DNA of 64,000 bases from the NCBI RefSeq assembly GCF_036320965.1, contig NC_092240.1, positions 13,777,001 through 13,841,000 of the forward strand, given 5' to 3'. The notes beneath the pieces are model-generated. The model did no database searches, was not told the DNA's origin, and worked only from the letters and a program-made list of their open reading frames with translations. The stretch comes from Panulirus ornatus. Lineage: Eukaryota > Arthropoda > Malacostraca > Decapoda > Palinuridae. Made by a program: the position numbers and the translations under genes. Positions within the stretch are counted from its first letter, which is position 1. Each line of letters starts with the position of its first letter. This document shows, in pieces, positions 23,704 through 34,945 of this stretch.

Positions 23704-24092
23704 CGAGGTACGAAAAAGCGAACCTTCAGCAGAGTGGCAATAATACATTGCATGTTGTATATTCATTTACGTATACTATGTATTTCCAGGTGCGCGTGTG
23801 TGAATCACAATACACAGTGGTACTAAGAGACCTTTTTCAACCTTCCTCTGTGTCCAGTCCATGAATCGCTCGACTCCAGTTACCTAAAATCCTTAAAAGC
23901 GAAAAACAGAGTCAAATACCAACTTCTGCACAACACCGGGACACAGGTGCATTTGGTTGCTAGATCTTTTTCTCTTTTTTTTCGAACATTTTAGGTTATT
24001 TTCGCTAGATACTTGAGGATGAAATAATTGGTCAAGTCACTTTAGCCACCGCTGTCCTATGAAACTAGCACTCTGGATGTAAGTAGTTGATC
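23702..24092. other. Unique DNA, no gene seen
   Basis: Nothing recognisable before the second minisatellite locus. Confidence 0.4.
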
Positions 24093-24356
24093 CCTACCAT
24101 AACGACGGTACGGCCCTTAAAGAGAGTGTGTACGACTATTTTGGCACGACGGTGCAGTTCCCCGAGCACGACGGTACGACTATTTGAGCACGATGTTACA
24201 ACTGTGAGTACAACGGTAAGACTATTTGGGCACGGTGGTACGACTGTTTGAAAACGGCGGTACGACTATTTGAGCACGGCGGTACGACTATTTGAGCACG
24301 GCGGTACGACTATTTGAGCACGGCGGTACGACTATCTGAGCACGACGGTACGACAC
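24093..24356. repeat. 22-bp minisatellite, same family as at 20.6 kb
   Basis: Degenerate units ACGACGGTACGACTATTTGAGC. The four most regular run through about 24245-24350 as GCACGGCGGTACGACTATTT repeats. Confidence 0.85.
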
Positions 24357-24389
24357 CTGGGTATGATTTTCAGGCTGATTACACGGCCA

Positions 24390-24646
24390 TAAACGTTCAT
24401 GTCGTGCTCAAGGGTTGTGCTGTTTAAGGTCGTAGTTTCGTGCCCAAGGGTCGTGCCTCCACGCAAATGGGTTGCAATTTCACGCTCAAGGACCGTACCG
24501 GAGTGATCATTAATTATATCGTCGCGCTCAACCATCGGCCCATCAATGTCAAGGGTCGTTACATTATGCTCAAAAAGGTAGTCCCATCACGCTAAAAGAC
24601 CATCCCATCATGCTCCAAGGTTACCTCCCATCAAGCTCAAGGAGTT
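24390..24646. repeat. Inverted units of the same minisatellite family
   Basis: The motif appears reversed and diverged: GTGCTCAAGGGTTGTGC, GTGCCCAAGGGTCGTGCC, GTCAAGGGTCGTTAC, CATGCTCCAAGG, CAAGCTCAAGG. Together with 24093-24356 it makes a second inverted pair. Confidence 0.65.
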
Positions 24647-24720
24647 AACTGCGTGTCTGGATCTTCGGCTGGAAGCCTCGTCACCTTTGGCACTGAAAAA
24701 CGTGAGTGGCAGGGCCTTTG

Positions 24721-24722
<2 letters not shown>

Positions 24723-24761
<39 letters not shown>

Positions 24762-24914
24762 CGGAGGGAACGGTCGGGCAATCAGGCATGAAGCGAGGGC
24801 CAAGGCCATCAAGGGCAGCGGCCCGCAACCTAGGCAGCGTAAGGGTAATGACTGAACTCGAGAATCCCACAACTCCCAATGGCCCACGGCCCAGGTTACC
24901 GTCAGTCCTTCCCC

Positions 24915-24946
<32 letters not shown>
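24723..24946. repeat. Two (GT)n microsatellites around a GC-rich spacer
   Basis: TG tracts at 24723-24760 and 24916-24946 flank about 155 bp of unique GC-rich DNA. Confidence 0.95.
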
Positions 24947-24947
<1 letters not shown>

Positions 24948-25062
24948 AACAATATCCCTCAGATATTAAGAAATAGCTTTCTTTTATTAAACCCGAGAAA
25001 GGAATCGAGTATTAACTTCAGAGAGAAATCACTGGGAGTTTGTGTGCGCGTGTGAGCGGCTT

Positions 25063-25075
25063 AGGTCAAAGGTCA
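25063..25075 (+). promoter_or_regulatory. Possible nuclear-receptor DR1 site
   Basis: AGGTCAAAGGTCA is a perfect DR1 element, the class bound by HNF4 and RXR/USP-type receptors. No adjacent promoter or gene is recognisable, so this is only a sequence match. Confidence 0.25.
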
Positions 25076-25179
25076 AGGTTACGGCCACGCCAAGTCGTCT
25101 TCCGCGGTAAGGTGCTGCTGGTGTGGTCCACATTCCTCTTAATACACTTTCTAAAAGACATGACCGATGCTTTACCCTT

Positions 25180-26050
25180 TCCGCGGCCAGCCTATCATGA
25201 CAACACTAAAGACAGAGAGACACATATGGTCACTCTCGCTGTCTATAACCCTTGTCTGTCTGTCTGTCTCTCTCTCACTCGCTCACACAGTCCAATAAAA
25301 CGTTCTGGTAAACGTATGTCTACGGTCCCCGAGAGCCAGTGGTGGGTGGACGTCAGGAGGTGAACGCTGGTCTGAAATACCGGACAGTTATTAAACTCGG
25401 GCCAAGGTTGAATTGCGGCCTTCAATTCCTGTTGGTATCAGGACCTTGTAACTACAATTAGGATCGTTAAAGTGGACGAGTTCTAGAAACTCGCACTAAA
25501 ATAAGCCTGGGACATACGAAGGTACAAATCCGATTCAAAAACAAAAGAATGATATCACTTCTACGAATTGTGACGCTGTATAATCCATTCCTCCATGCTC
25601 ATCCTACGGATCGTATGTGGGTGGGAGGAGATTAAACCCCATTACCCAGCATCCCGGCCAACTGGATCCCACACACGCCTTGAAAACACCGGTGCAAAGC
25701 TCCATCGCCGGAGCTTAATAAAGTCCGATGCTCATTTTTAAGAGGATTATAGACCAACAGATTTCCAAAACTCACATATCCTCCCCCCCTCTCTCAAAAT
25801 AACAAGGCACACTGCTGAAATCACACTCGGCTCTCTCGTTCTTTAACCAGTTTCAGCAACTCGAATAACATGTTGTACATGCAATCTGGTTTTCACTGTC
25901 CAGGTTTTTTTTTTTTTTTCTGTCGCCGGGTGAACAGTGATGCGGTTATACCATAACAGGATTGGGTAACTCGATTTGAATGAGGAGCTAATCGAGTTTC
26001 CCCCAAAAAAAATGAGCAACGAGGATTTGGTAAACATATACTTCGAGGAA
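25180..26050. repeat. Segmental repeat, copy 1 of 3
   Basis: Landmarks in order: AATAAAACGTTCTGGTAAACG, CAGTTATTAAACTCGGGCC, TGACGCTGTATAATCC, ACGGATCGTATGTGGGTGGG, TTACCCAGCATCCCGGCC, ATAAAGTCCGATGCTCATTT, AGACCAACAGATTTCC, AACAAGGCACACTGCTGAAA, and GAGCTAATCGAGT. The same order recurs at 26390 and 29080. No conserved open frame spans the copies, so it is not a coding duplication. Confidence 0.85.
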
Positions 26051-26067
26051 AGTTAAGAGGGAGTGTG

Positions 26068-26068
<1 letters not shown>

Positions 26069-26118
<50 letters not shown>
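26069..26118. repeat. (GT)n microsatellite
   Basis: Pure TG tract immediately after copy 1 of the segmental repeat. Confidence 0.97.
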
Positions 26119-26120
<2 letters not shown>

Positions 26121-26389
26121 GAATTATACCTTTCAGATATTAAAGAAGAGATTTCCATCTGATGCAAGGAACCTAAAGTGTTCCGACTTTAGGGGTTAGT
26201 GTTCCGACTTTAGGAAGAAAAATTTTGCAGAGGTTATTGCCGCTGTAGGTCAAGGGTCGAGGACATGACTTCACGAAGAATAAAGATCTTCGTCCGTGGG
26301 AGGAGGAGGAGGAGGAGGAAGATGCAGTGGTCCACATCCCTCACATGGAACTGATGGCTGAGAGACAGAGACTCTTTCTTTAATGTTCC
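26119..26389. other. Spacer between segmental repeat copies
   Basis: Holds a 16-bp direct repeat, GTGTTCCGACTTTAGG-like, at about 26176 and 26199, and a GGA trinucleotide patch at 26297-26321. No gene seen. Confidence 0.4.
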
Positions 26390-26466
26390 CACAGAGTGAG
26401 CCAATGATGACAACACAACAGAGGCAGCGAGGCGAAATCACGATACACTCGCCACTACAACCCTGC

Positions 26467-26513
<47 letters not shown>
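26467..26513. repeat. (CA)n microsatellite
   Basis: Pure CA tract within the 5' part of segmental copy 2. Confidence 0.97.
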
Positions 26514-26515
<2 letters not shown>

Positions 26516-26741
26516 CAAATACAAACGTTTGATAAACGTTTGTAAACATTCCCCGAGGGGCAGCAGTTTGAGAGAACGCCCGATGCGGACCACTGCCCTG
26601 AAATGCATGACAGTTATTAAACTCGGTCCAGAGTCGAGTTGCAGTCTTGAATTTCTGGTAGGAGGACCTCTAACTCCAAACAGGATCGTAAAGTCGATAA
26701 ATACGACGATCTAGGAAACCTAAATAACGACCTATCGTTAA

Positions 26742-26744
<3 letters not shown>

Positions 26745-26834
<90 letters not shown>
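26745..26834. repeat. (TA)n microsatellite inside segmental copy 2
   Basis: Pure TA tract absent from the matching place in copy 1, so it appeared after the duplication. Confidence 0.97.
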
Positions 26835-26838
<4 letters not shown>

Positions 26839-27320
26839 GATCAAGAAATACACACGAGATGAAATATTCTCTTCTACAAATATTGACGCTGTATAATTCC
26901 TCCCTCCATCCTCACCCCACGGATCGTATGTGGATGGGAGATCAGACTCTTATTACCCAGCATTCCGGCCAACCGGATCCCACACACGCCTTGAAAACAC
27001 CACTCCGAAGCTCCATCGTCGAAGCTTAATAAAGTCCGATGCTCATTTTAAGAGGATTATAGACCAACAGATTTCCAAAACTCATATCCTCCCTCCCCGA
27101 AATAACAAGGCACACTGCTGAAATCACACATGGTTTTCTGTCCCTTTACCTGTTTCAAGCAGCTGGAATAGGACTTCGCACATACAATTCATTTTCGCAA
27201 TCCGGTTTTATCCGCCGAATTAACAGAGACGCAGTCATTTCATAAGATTGTGGAACTGGATTCGAATGATGAGCTAATCGGGTGCCCCAACCACCAATGA
27301 TTAACTAGTAAAACTAGTTT

Positions 27321-27540
27321 GGGGATAAAGTAAGATGAATATATTTTGTATGATAATGCACAAGTGTGCGTCCATGAGCAAATTCTTTTTTCTTTTTGTA
27401 AGCTAGAGGCTCCAGTCACAGACAGAAGCCCACATCAAGTCCCGCCATTAATTAAAATATAAAGAGGTTAATGAAAGGGAAAAAGAAGAGACGAGGGAAA
27501 GCATTAACGAATTTTGGAGGAAGTGAATAACCTGTCTTAA
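27321..27540. other. Spacer between segmental copy 2 and the LINE
   Basis: A-rich unique DNA; no gene seen. It may include the LINE 3' end. Confidence 0.35.
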
Positions 27541-29080
27541 AATGTGCCAGGTCAGCGTTATGGGAAAGACACGAGATGGTGGAGCGTTCCGTGGCTTCGA
27601 AGTGTAGCTAAGGAAACTTATGGAAACGGTCCACCCTTGAGCTATCGAAAGTCACAAAGTAGTCATGTGACGCAGAAGCTTGCCGAATATTGTATGGTCT
27701 CGCTTGCGGTGGGGGGCACACAAGCAGCCAACTCTCGGGAGCAAAACCTAAAGTAATACCCTTAGGAGAGGGAAAGTGAACCAACATTACGGCATTGAGC
27801 AGGAGTGTCAAATTTTGTATTTAACCTGGGAAGGTTGATAAGTCGGACCGCTTTCGACTCTACTACTGTCAAGTAAGGATGCAGAGTCAGAACCACCCCA
27901 GATGTGAGAGCAGGGCTTCATACAAGGACGGATCAATCCTTTGCATAAACGGAGCAACTGTTCGGCAGATATGGAATTTCGACATCTGAAAAGGACTCCG
28001 TTATCTAGACAAAGATTTGGCTATCTCCTTAATGTGGGACTTCCACGATAATGTGGATGTTATAGAAATACCAGATATGATAAGAGTTAAGAGATGGAAC
28101 TACAGCATCGTCGAAGGAGCGGGGAAAGTTACGAGGGAATTTTCGACAGATAGATGGACAGATATTGGGTCTTGGAGACATTAAACTTTACCAGATTTCG
28201 TCGGTACCACTGAGACATCCTGTCCAAGTCAATTAATTGAGGAAGCTGTGTCGATACGAGATGCAGATCGAGTGAGAAGAGGGAGAAGAATTGAAGGATG
28301 TGAAGGAATGCAATGTCGAGTCGTCAGCGTATTGAGTGCATCTGATTACTTGGAGGAAGGATAATCGTTGCTAAAAATGAGAAAGTGAAGGAGACAGGAA
28401 AAAAAAAAAACTTTGTGGGACACCGCTGTCGATGGTGTAAGGTGGAGAGGCTGATGTATCAACAAAGACGGAAATACATCGGTCAGAGAGCTAGATACGA
28501 GGGAGCAAAGTGAGGGAGGGAAGCCATAAGAGAGAGCCTTAGAGACGAGACCCTCAATGCCACACCCCTATCGAAAGATCTAGATATATGAAAGGCAACT
28601 ACAACAGGATTCCCTAGAATCTTCCATGAATAATGATGACCACACATTAGCAAGACAAGACTATCACCCGTGGATCTCGCTTCACGGAAGCCATACCGGT
28701 GATCAGAGAGATGACCAAGATCCAAGATGTCTGAGGATATGGGAGTCGAGGTGAGATTCACAGACATTGGAAATGGCAGACAAGTCAAAGCAACAAGACG
28801 ATAGCTGGAAAGGCTAGACAGGTTACCCTTCTTGGGGAAGGAATGTACCAACGCACACTTCCAAGTAGGAGGAAAAATTATGTTATTCTTTTTTAACATA
28901 TGCAACGGACGACGGAGCAATATGATCTCCATTATCAATTGAAAAAATAGGGCCTAATTTGATACGAGGCATCAGACTATCCTTAACTTTCGGAAGGAAC
29001 TGGTTGAATATCAAGGTCATGTTAGTGCCACAAATAAAGGTCTCAAGTCTCTCGTAATATATATTGTAATGTCCCATACG
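27541..29080 (-). pseudogene. Jockey/CR1-like LINE reverse transcriptase, dead
   Basis: On the - strand the reverse transcriptase is readable in order: FPPTWKCALVHSFPKKGN (about 28870), SSYRLVALTC, SDHRYGFREARSTGDS (about 28700), and VVAFHISRSFDRG, where the first catalytic Asp of the usual DISKAFD box has become His. The second catalytic box is QYADDSTLHSF, with an intact YADD at 28331-28320, in another frame. The C-terminal part ends CPPPQARPYNIRQASASHDY (about 27700), typical of Jockey/CR1-type elements as I know them from decapods. Frameshifts and stops are frequent and the 5' half (endonuclease) is missing. It lies between segmental copies 2 and 3. Confidence 0.8.
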
Positions 29081-29779
29081 CCTCCATCGACTGAATAGCG
29101 TGAGGTCCAGAGTAATTCCTCACCGTCCCTCAGACAGATGAAAGCCGACACCCCTGCGGAGGCAGCGTGACATATTACGATCCACTCCCGTCTGCGACCT
29201 ATCACACCTGTGTCAATAAAACGTTTGGTAAACGTTTGTCCACGTTCCCAGAGAGGCAATGGTGAGGGGGCCTCAGACGCTGACTTCAGCTGGTGTGAAA
29301 TACCCGACCTATATTGAAGCCTCGGAATTCTTTATATTAATGTAACGAAGATCTTAACTCATCAGTATCGTCCTAAGAATGAAGACAGAGTAGGAGACGG
29401 TACACAATTGTTAAATATTCTCATTACACTTTCACATAATGAAGTTGGAACCGACAAAAAAGAGGTACACGGGATAAAATAGATATCTAGAACGAGTAGA
29501 GAAATATACTTTTCATATAACTGTCCCACTCTATTCTCTCCACGGATCGTATCTGGGGGGGGGGAGATTAAACTCCATTACTGAGCATCTCGGCTAACTA
29601 AATCCCACACACCTCGGAAATATAAGTGCAAAGCTCCACCGTCAAAGCTGAATAAGTCTGATGCTTATTTAAGAAGATTATACACCAACAGATTTCCCAA
29701 GCTCGGATACCCAATAATAACAAGGCACAAGTCCAAAATCATAAATGATTTTGTCCTCTCCTCCCTATTCCATTATCTT

Positions 29780-29783
<4 letters not shown>
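29080..29783. repeat. Segmental repeat, copy 3 of 3
   Basis: Same landmarks as copies 1 and 2, more diverged: AATAAAACGTTTGGTAAACG, CCACGGATCGTATCTGGGGG, AAGTCTGATGCTTATTT, CACCAACAGATTTCCC, AATAACAAGGCACA. The upstream block also matches copy 2 (GAGGCAGCG...ATTACGATCCACTC). Confidence 0.8.

Positions 29784-29859
<76 letters not shown>
29784..29859. repeat. (TA)n microsatellite at the end of segmental copy 3
   Basis: Pure TA tract. Sequence after it (GATCGGTTTTATTAACTGGG) resembles the 3' part of copies 1 and 2, so it may also interrupt the unit. Confidence 0.95.
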
Positions 29860-29862
<3 letters not shown>

Positions 29863-30033
29863 TTTCACTGATCGGTTTTATTAACTGGGTTGACTATCGT
29901 CACGAATCATTACAAGACTGGCTAACTGGACTCTAATGGCGAACTGATTCGGTCAAGTGTTCAACGCGAATACGGGAAATCGCGTCAGGAGGATATCTCA
30001 CAGGAATCATACTTTGTATGGTGGTAATGTACG

Positions 30034-31058
<1,025 letters not shown>

Positions 31059-31315
31059 GACTCCACAGTCCATCCTTCAGGATGTGGCTGGAGGACACGC
31101 ATCTCGGGGATTTATCAAAGGTCGTCGGGACCCACAGCTTGCGGCCTTCCATGCCTGGCCAGAGTTGCGGCGACATACGTGCAGGCTTCGTAATGATGGC
31201 AATATCGGACCGAGACTCGCCGGGAAAAAGTCTTGACGTGCGATTAACCTCCTCTGCTGCTGCGGGGATGGCTTTAAGAACCATGATTGACCGGATCGGT
31301 CACAGCGTGAACTGA
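31059..31315 (+). other. Weak candidate terminal exon
   Basis: CTCTCATCTCCCCACAG, ending at about 31058, is a good polypyrimidine-AG acceptor. It is followed by an open stretch of about 85 codons (through HLGDLSKVVGTHSLRPSMPG and MALRTMIDRIGHSVN) to a TGA at 31313-31315. It is not repeat-derived and its GC content is higher than its flanks. I recognise no domain, the opposite strand is open over the same stretch (79 codons), and no upstream exon is identified, so this is a candidate only. Confidence 0.2.
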
Positions 31316-31384
31316 GACACACACACAGGGGAAAGGTTCACTCTTGCCAGTTCTTCTTCGCCGCCTCATTTCTCATCACTGATC

Positions 31385-31530
31385 CTCAAGGGAAGAGGTT
31401 ATATTCCGAGCTTCTGCTCCCAAGCTTGTGGAGCTTCTACTCCCTAGCTTGTGGGGCGTCTACTCCAAAGCCTGTGGAGATTCTACCCCCCAAAAGCCTG
31501 TGGAGCGTCTGCTCTCCAGCCCGCGAGTCA
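31385..31530. repeat. Degenerate ~26-bp tandem repeat, about 5 copies
   Basis: The unit is approximately CTTGTGGAGCTTCTACTCCC plus AAG; copies vary (GGGGCGTCTACTCCAAAGCC, GGAGATTCTACCCCCCAAAA). Confidence 0.75.
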
Positions 31531-31778
31531 CAGGACTCCAGGAACATCACCACCACATTCAAACACTTCTAAAACAAATGGCGATTCCGAATGAACAACG
31601 TGGCGAGCAAACTTCTTCCAAGTCACATCTGTAATGACAACGGATCTACACGACCAGACATATATAGCTAAGGAGGAGGAGTTTACCTGCAGATACCAGT
31701 GTCCTGATGTGTGTCGTCTGCCGGCAATCCGATCATAACGCAAAATCATCTTCAAATACACGAGTCTGGGAGTTCCCT

Positions 31779-31780
<2 letters not shown>

Positions 31781-31811
<31 letters not shown>

Positions 31812-31828
31812 ACCACCACCACCACCAC
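31781..31828. repeat. (CA)n-(CAC)n compound microsatellite
   Basis: CA to 31810, then about six CAC units. Confidence 0.95.
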
Positions 31829-32077
31829 AGCAACTGTCTTATCATGCCCTTCTTGGCACACTGTCGGGGATGGCAGGCTTTGCTTCTTACTCGGTCAACG
31901 TTAAGGAATTCAATTACGTGCGGTAGAATAATCGCCAAGGGTCGGCGGGAGGTGGAAATTTTACTGTGGTTAGCTGGCAGGACTGCGTGTGTGCGCGCGT
32001 GCTTGTGTGTGTATTCACAATTTATAAATGTTGCTCAATATGAATATGTATATAGTTTATAGTGTTCAGTCCTCTTA

Positions 32078-32082
<5 letters not shown>
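31829..32082. other. Unique DNA, no gene seen
   Basis: No recognisable signal. Confidence 0.4.

Positions 32083-32164
<82 letters not shown>
32083..32164. repeat. (TA)n microsatellite, left border of LINE fragment
   Basis: Pure TA tract. The LINE sequence starts at the next base. Confidence 0.97.
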
Positions 32165-32167
<3 letters not shown>

Positions 32168-32480
32168 ACGGAGTGAAAAAGATTTCGAGTGATCGGGGCC
32201 TGAACATGCAGGAGGGTGAAAGGCGTGCAAGGAATAGAGTGAATTGGATCGATGTGGTATATCGGGGTCGACGTACTGTCAATGGATTGAACCAGGGCAT
32301 GCGAAGCGTCTGGGGTAAACCACTGAAAGTTCTGTGGGGCCTGGATGTGGAAAGGGAGCTGTGGTTTCGGTGCATTATTACATGACAGCTAGAGACTAAG
32401 TGTGAACGAATGGGGCCTTTGCTGTCTTTTCCTAGTGCTGCCTCGCACACATGAGGGGGGGGGGTGTTGTTATTCCATGT
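32165..32480 (+). pseudogene. LINE C-terminal end and tail
   Basis: Starts directly on the TA tract, in the middle of the C-terminal protein: KKISSDRGLNMQEGERRARN, then NRVNWIDVVYRGRRTVNGLN, parallel to residues about 154-185 of the copy at 40396. It continues into the tail ATGACAGCTAGAGACTAAGT and a decayed core (GTGCTGCCTCGCACAC) near 32436. Confidence 0.75.
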
Positions 32481-32620
32481 GTGGCGAGGTGGCGATGGGA
32501 ATGAATAAAGGCAGACAGTAGGAATTCTGTACATGTGTATATATGTATATGCCTGTGTGTGTATATATATGTATACATTGAGATGTATAGGTATGTATAT
32601 GTATATATTACATATATGAG
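32481..32620 (+). mobile_element. SINE-like element, family A (5' part)
   Basis: GAGGTGGCGATGGGAATGAA, TAAAGGCAGACAGTAGGAAT, and ATACATTGAGATGTATAGGT are the complement of the matching block at 21780-21913. Joined directly to the LINE tail before it; the 3' half with the core is missing. Confidence 0.6.
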
Positions 32621-33151
32621 CAAGAGTTTCAACACCAGACAATAAGAAAAGAAAATACTTTTCTTTTCATACGAGATGAATACTGGCAATGAAAGTGCAG
32701 CGCTATAATCCTGGGAACACACCAGCGGTGGAAGATGCCAAAGCATCTACAGATCGTTAGGAAATCATTTCCACGAAGCTGGAAACAGGAAGAACATACT
32801 AACTCCTTTCCTCGAGATGGACGATTGAGAATCCAGTCCCCGCAAAGCGCACGAAGGAACGCATTTCCCCTTTCGGTAGCAACAAGAACACTAGACGGTT
32901 CCCAGGGCAAGCAACGTACTCCAGCAATAGGACCCACGTTCTGCATCAAGAACAGGATCATTCCACTCGTAGCGGCGGTTACCTCTCGTGAAGATAAAGA
33001 GCCTACGAGGAAACACGAAGATGATGCACATCTTCACGACATGAAAATATTCCACCTTCAGCGCCCCCTTCAAGTCATGTATGCAAATGAACTTACCGTC
33101 CGTCTTCAACCAGAGAAGTTTTATGAACTGGAAGTCACCATATAGCCTATT

Positions 33152-33155
<4 letters not shown>
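32621..33155. other. Unique DNA with a 136-codon open frame
   Basis: An open frame at 32735-33145 (+) contains no simple repeat, but the opposite strand is also open for 110 codons over the same stretch. No domain, signal peptide or splice context is recognisable. Probably chance. Confidence 0.25.

Positions 33156-33218
<63 letters not shown>
33156..33218. repeat. (TC)n microsatellite
   Basis: Pure TC tract. Confidence 0.97.
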
Positions 33219-33220
<2 letters not shown>

Positions 33221-33519
33221 ATTCAACTCTTCCTAGGTTTCCTCTCACTTTTTATCACACCCTGTCTTTCCACCCTTTCATAACCCACAGCTTTTTTCCT
33301 CTCTTAGTATTACCCTGTTCCAGCGAACCCCCCACACTCCAAATTTTCCTCCCACCCCTCTATAGCCTCCAGATTCTATACCTCAAAAAAAAAAAAAGGG
33401 GGGACAATACATTCATTTGTGTCCACGCCTGAGCGAGCGACGTCTGACCCGCTGCCGGCAGGGAACCAGACAATAACAGAAGTTAATCGACAGAATCTAC
33501 TGCAGATGTAGTTTACTTG

Positions 33520-33521
<2 letters not shown>
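33219..33521. other. Unique DNA, no gene seen
   Basis: Pyrimidine-rich to 33380, then a short A run and G run. No gene. Confidence 0.4.

Positions 33522-33588
<67 letters not shown>
33522..33588. repeat. (TA)n microsatellite
   Basis: TA tract at the left edge of a family B SINE. Confidence 0.97.
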
Positions 33589-33589
<1 letters not shown>

Positions 33590-33830
33590 TTTTTCTTTTT
33601 CTTTCTTTTATACTATTCGCCATTTCCCGCATTAGCGAGGTAGCGTCAAGAACAGAGGACTGGGCCTTTGAGAGAATATCCTCACGTGGCCCCTTCTCTG
33701 TTCCTTCTTTTGAAAAATTAAAAAAAAATGAGAGGGGAGGATTTCCAGCCCCCCGCTCCCTTCCCTTTTAGTCGCCTTCTACGACACGCAAGGAATACGT
33801 GGGAAGTATTCTTTCTCCCCTATCCCCAGG

Positions 33831-33833
<3 letters not shown>
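33589..33833 (+). mobile_element. SINE-like element, family B, full length
   Basis: Same series as at 10834-11056, from ACTATTCGCCATTTCCCGCA and AGCGAGGTAGCGTCAAGAAC to CGACACGCAAGGAATACGTG and TTTCTCCCCTATCCCCAGG. Preceded by a TA tract and short T runs, followed by a TA tract. Confidence 0.78.

Positions 33834-33871
<38 letters not shown>
33834..33871. repeat. (TA)n microsatellite
   Basis: TA tract at the 3' edge of the SINE. Confidence 0.95.
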
Positions 33872-33874
<3 letters not shown>

Positions 33875-34348
33875 CCGAGACAACTATAGCACAATTTCTA
33901 CAAAAGGGAGGACAATGATGAGAAATATAGCTATAACTGCGTATTCAAAACATAAGCCAATTCAAAAGGAGAGAGAGAGATAGAGACAGAAAGAGATAGA
34001 AAGAGAGTGGATGGTGATGGTGCAGAAGAGTTCCCAAACTTATCATCATACGATATAATCAGACCCAACCCGTGACGTAACCACACCACACGACCAAGAC
34101 CAACAGTGTTGTACCTTTGCCAGACGACATCCCTCTCCCAGTAGTCAGCGTTGACGACACGGGGAAACTCTAACCCCCCCCCGGTGATGGAGCATCGCTA
34201 CACACTCCAGTCTTGCAGTAATGGCAGAGCTCAGGACACGCACACCAAAGTTCTTCCTAAAAGTGCGAACTGACAGCACACAGAGCGTCTGAAGTGGCGG
34301 GAGCTTTAAAATGTGGCGAATTTATTTGCCGGGCCATCTTGCCACTCC
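33872..34348. other. Unique DNA, no gene seen
   Basis: A short GA-rich patch lies at 33970-34006. Nothing else recognisable. Confidence 0.4.
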
Positions 34349-34945
34349 AGCGATGGGATGAACGTTGCCTCTAACGATGGGATGAACGTAGCCTCTGAGG
34401 ACAAAATCGTTATCTCTAACAATAGGCTAAACGTTGCCACTAACGATGGGATGAACGTTGCCTCTAACGATGGGATGAACGTTGCCTCTAACGATGGGAT
34501 GAACGTTGCCTCTAACAATAGGCTAAACGTTGCCACTAACGATGAGATGAACGTTGCCTCTAACGATGGGATGAACGTTGCCTCTAACGATGGGATGAAC
34601 GTTGCCTCTAACGATGGGATGAACGTTGCCTCTAACGATGGGATGAACGTTGCCTCTAACGATGGGATGAACGTTGCCTCTAACGATGGGATGAACGTTG
34701 CCTCTAACGATGGGATGAACGTTGCCTCTAACGATGGGATGAACGTTGCCTCTAACGATGGGATGAACGTTGCCTCTAACGATGGGATGAACGTTGCCTC
34801 TAGCAATAGGATAAACGTTGCCTCTAACGATGAGATGAACGTTGCCTCTAGCAATAGGATAAACGTTAACACCAACGACAGGATAAACGTTAACGACAGG
34901 ATAAACGTTACCTCTGATAATAGGATAAACGTTAACTCGGTAGCA
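34349..34945. repeat. 24-bp minisatellite, about 25 copies
   Basis: The unit is CCTCTAACGATGGGATGAAC plus GTTG. The centre (about 34560-34800) is perfectly uniform over roughly ten units; the edges hold variants (AACAATAGGCTAAACG, AGCAATAGGATAAACG, ACCAACGACAGGATAAACG). The unit lacks stops and its length is divisible by three, so both strands stay open: SNDGMNVA repeats on + (224 codons) and SLEATFIP repeats on - (245 codons). I see no evidence that either is a real protein. Confidence 0.97.

Larger units (their letters stand above)
26390..27320. repeat. Segmental repeat, copy 2 of 3
   Basis: Shows the same ordered landmarks as copy 1, from AGTTATTAAACTCGGTCC to GATGAGCTAATCGGG. A CA tract (26467-26513) and a TA tract (26745-26834) interrupt it where copy 1 has none. 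Confidence 0.85.

Noticed and set aside
32022..32642. 206-codon frame on the - strand
   Set aside because: Antisense of LINE, SINE and TA sequence.
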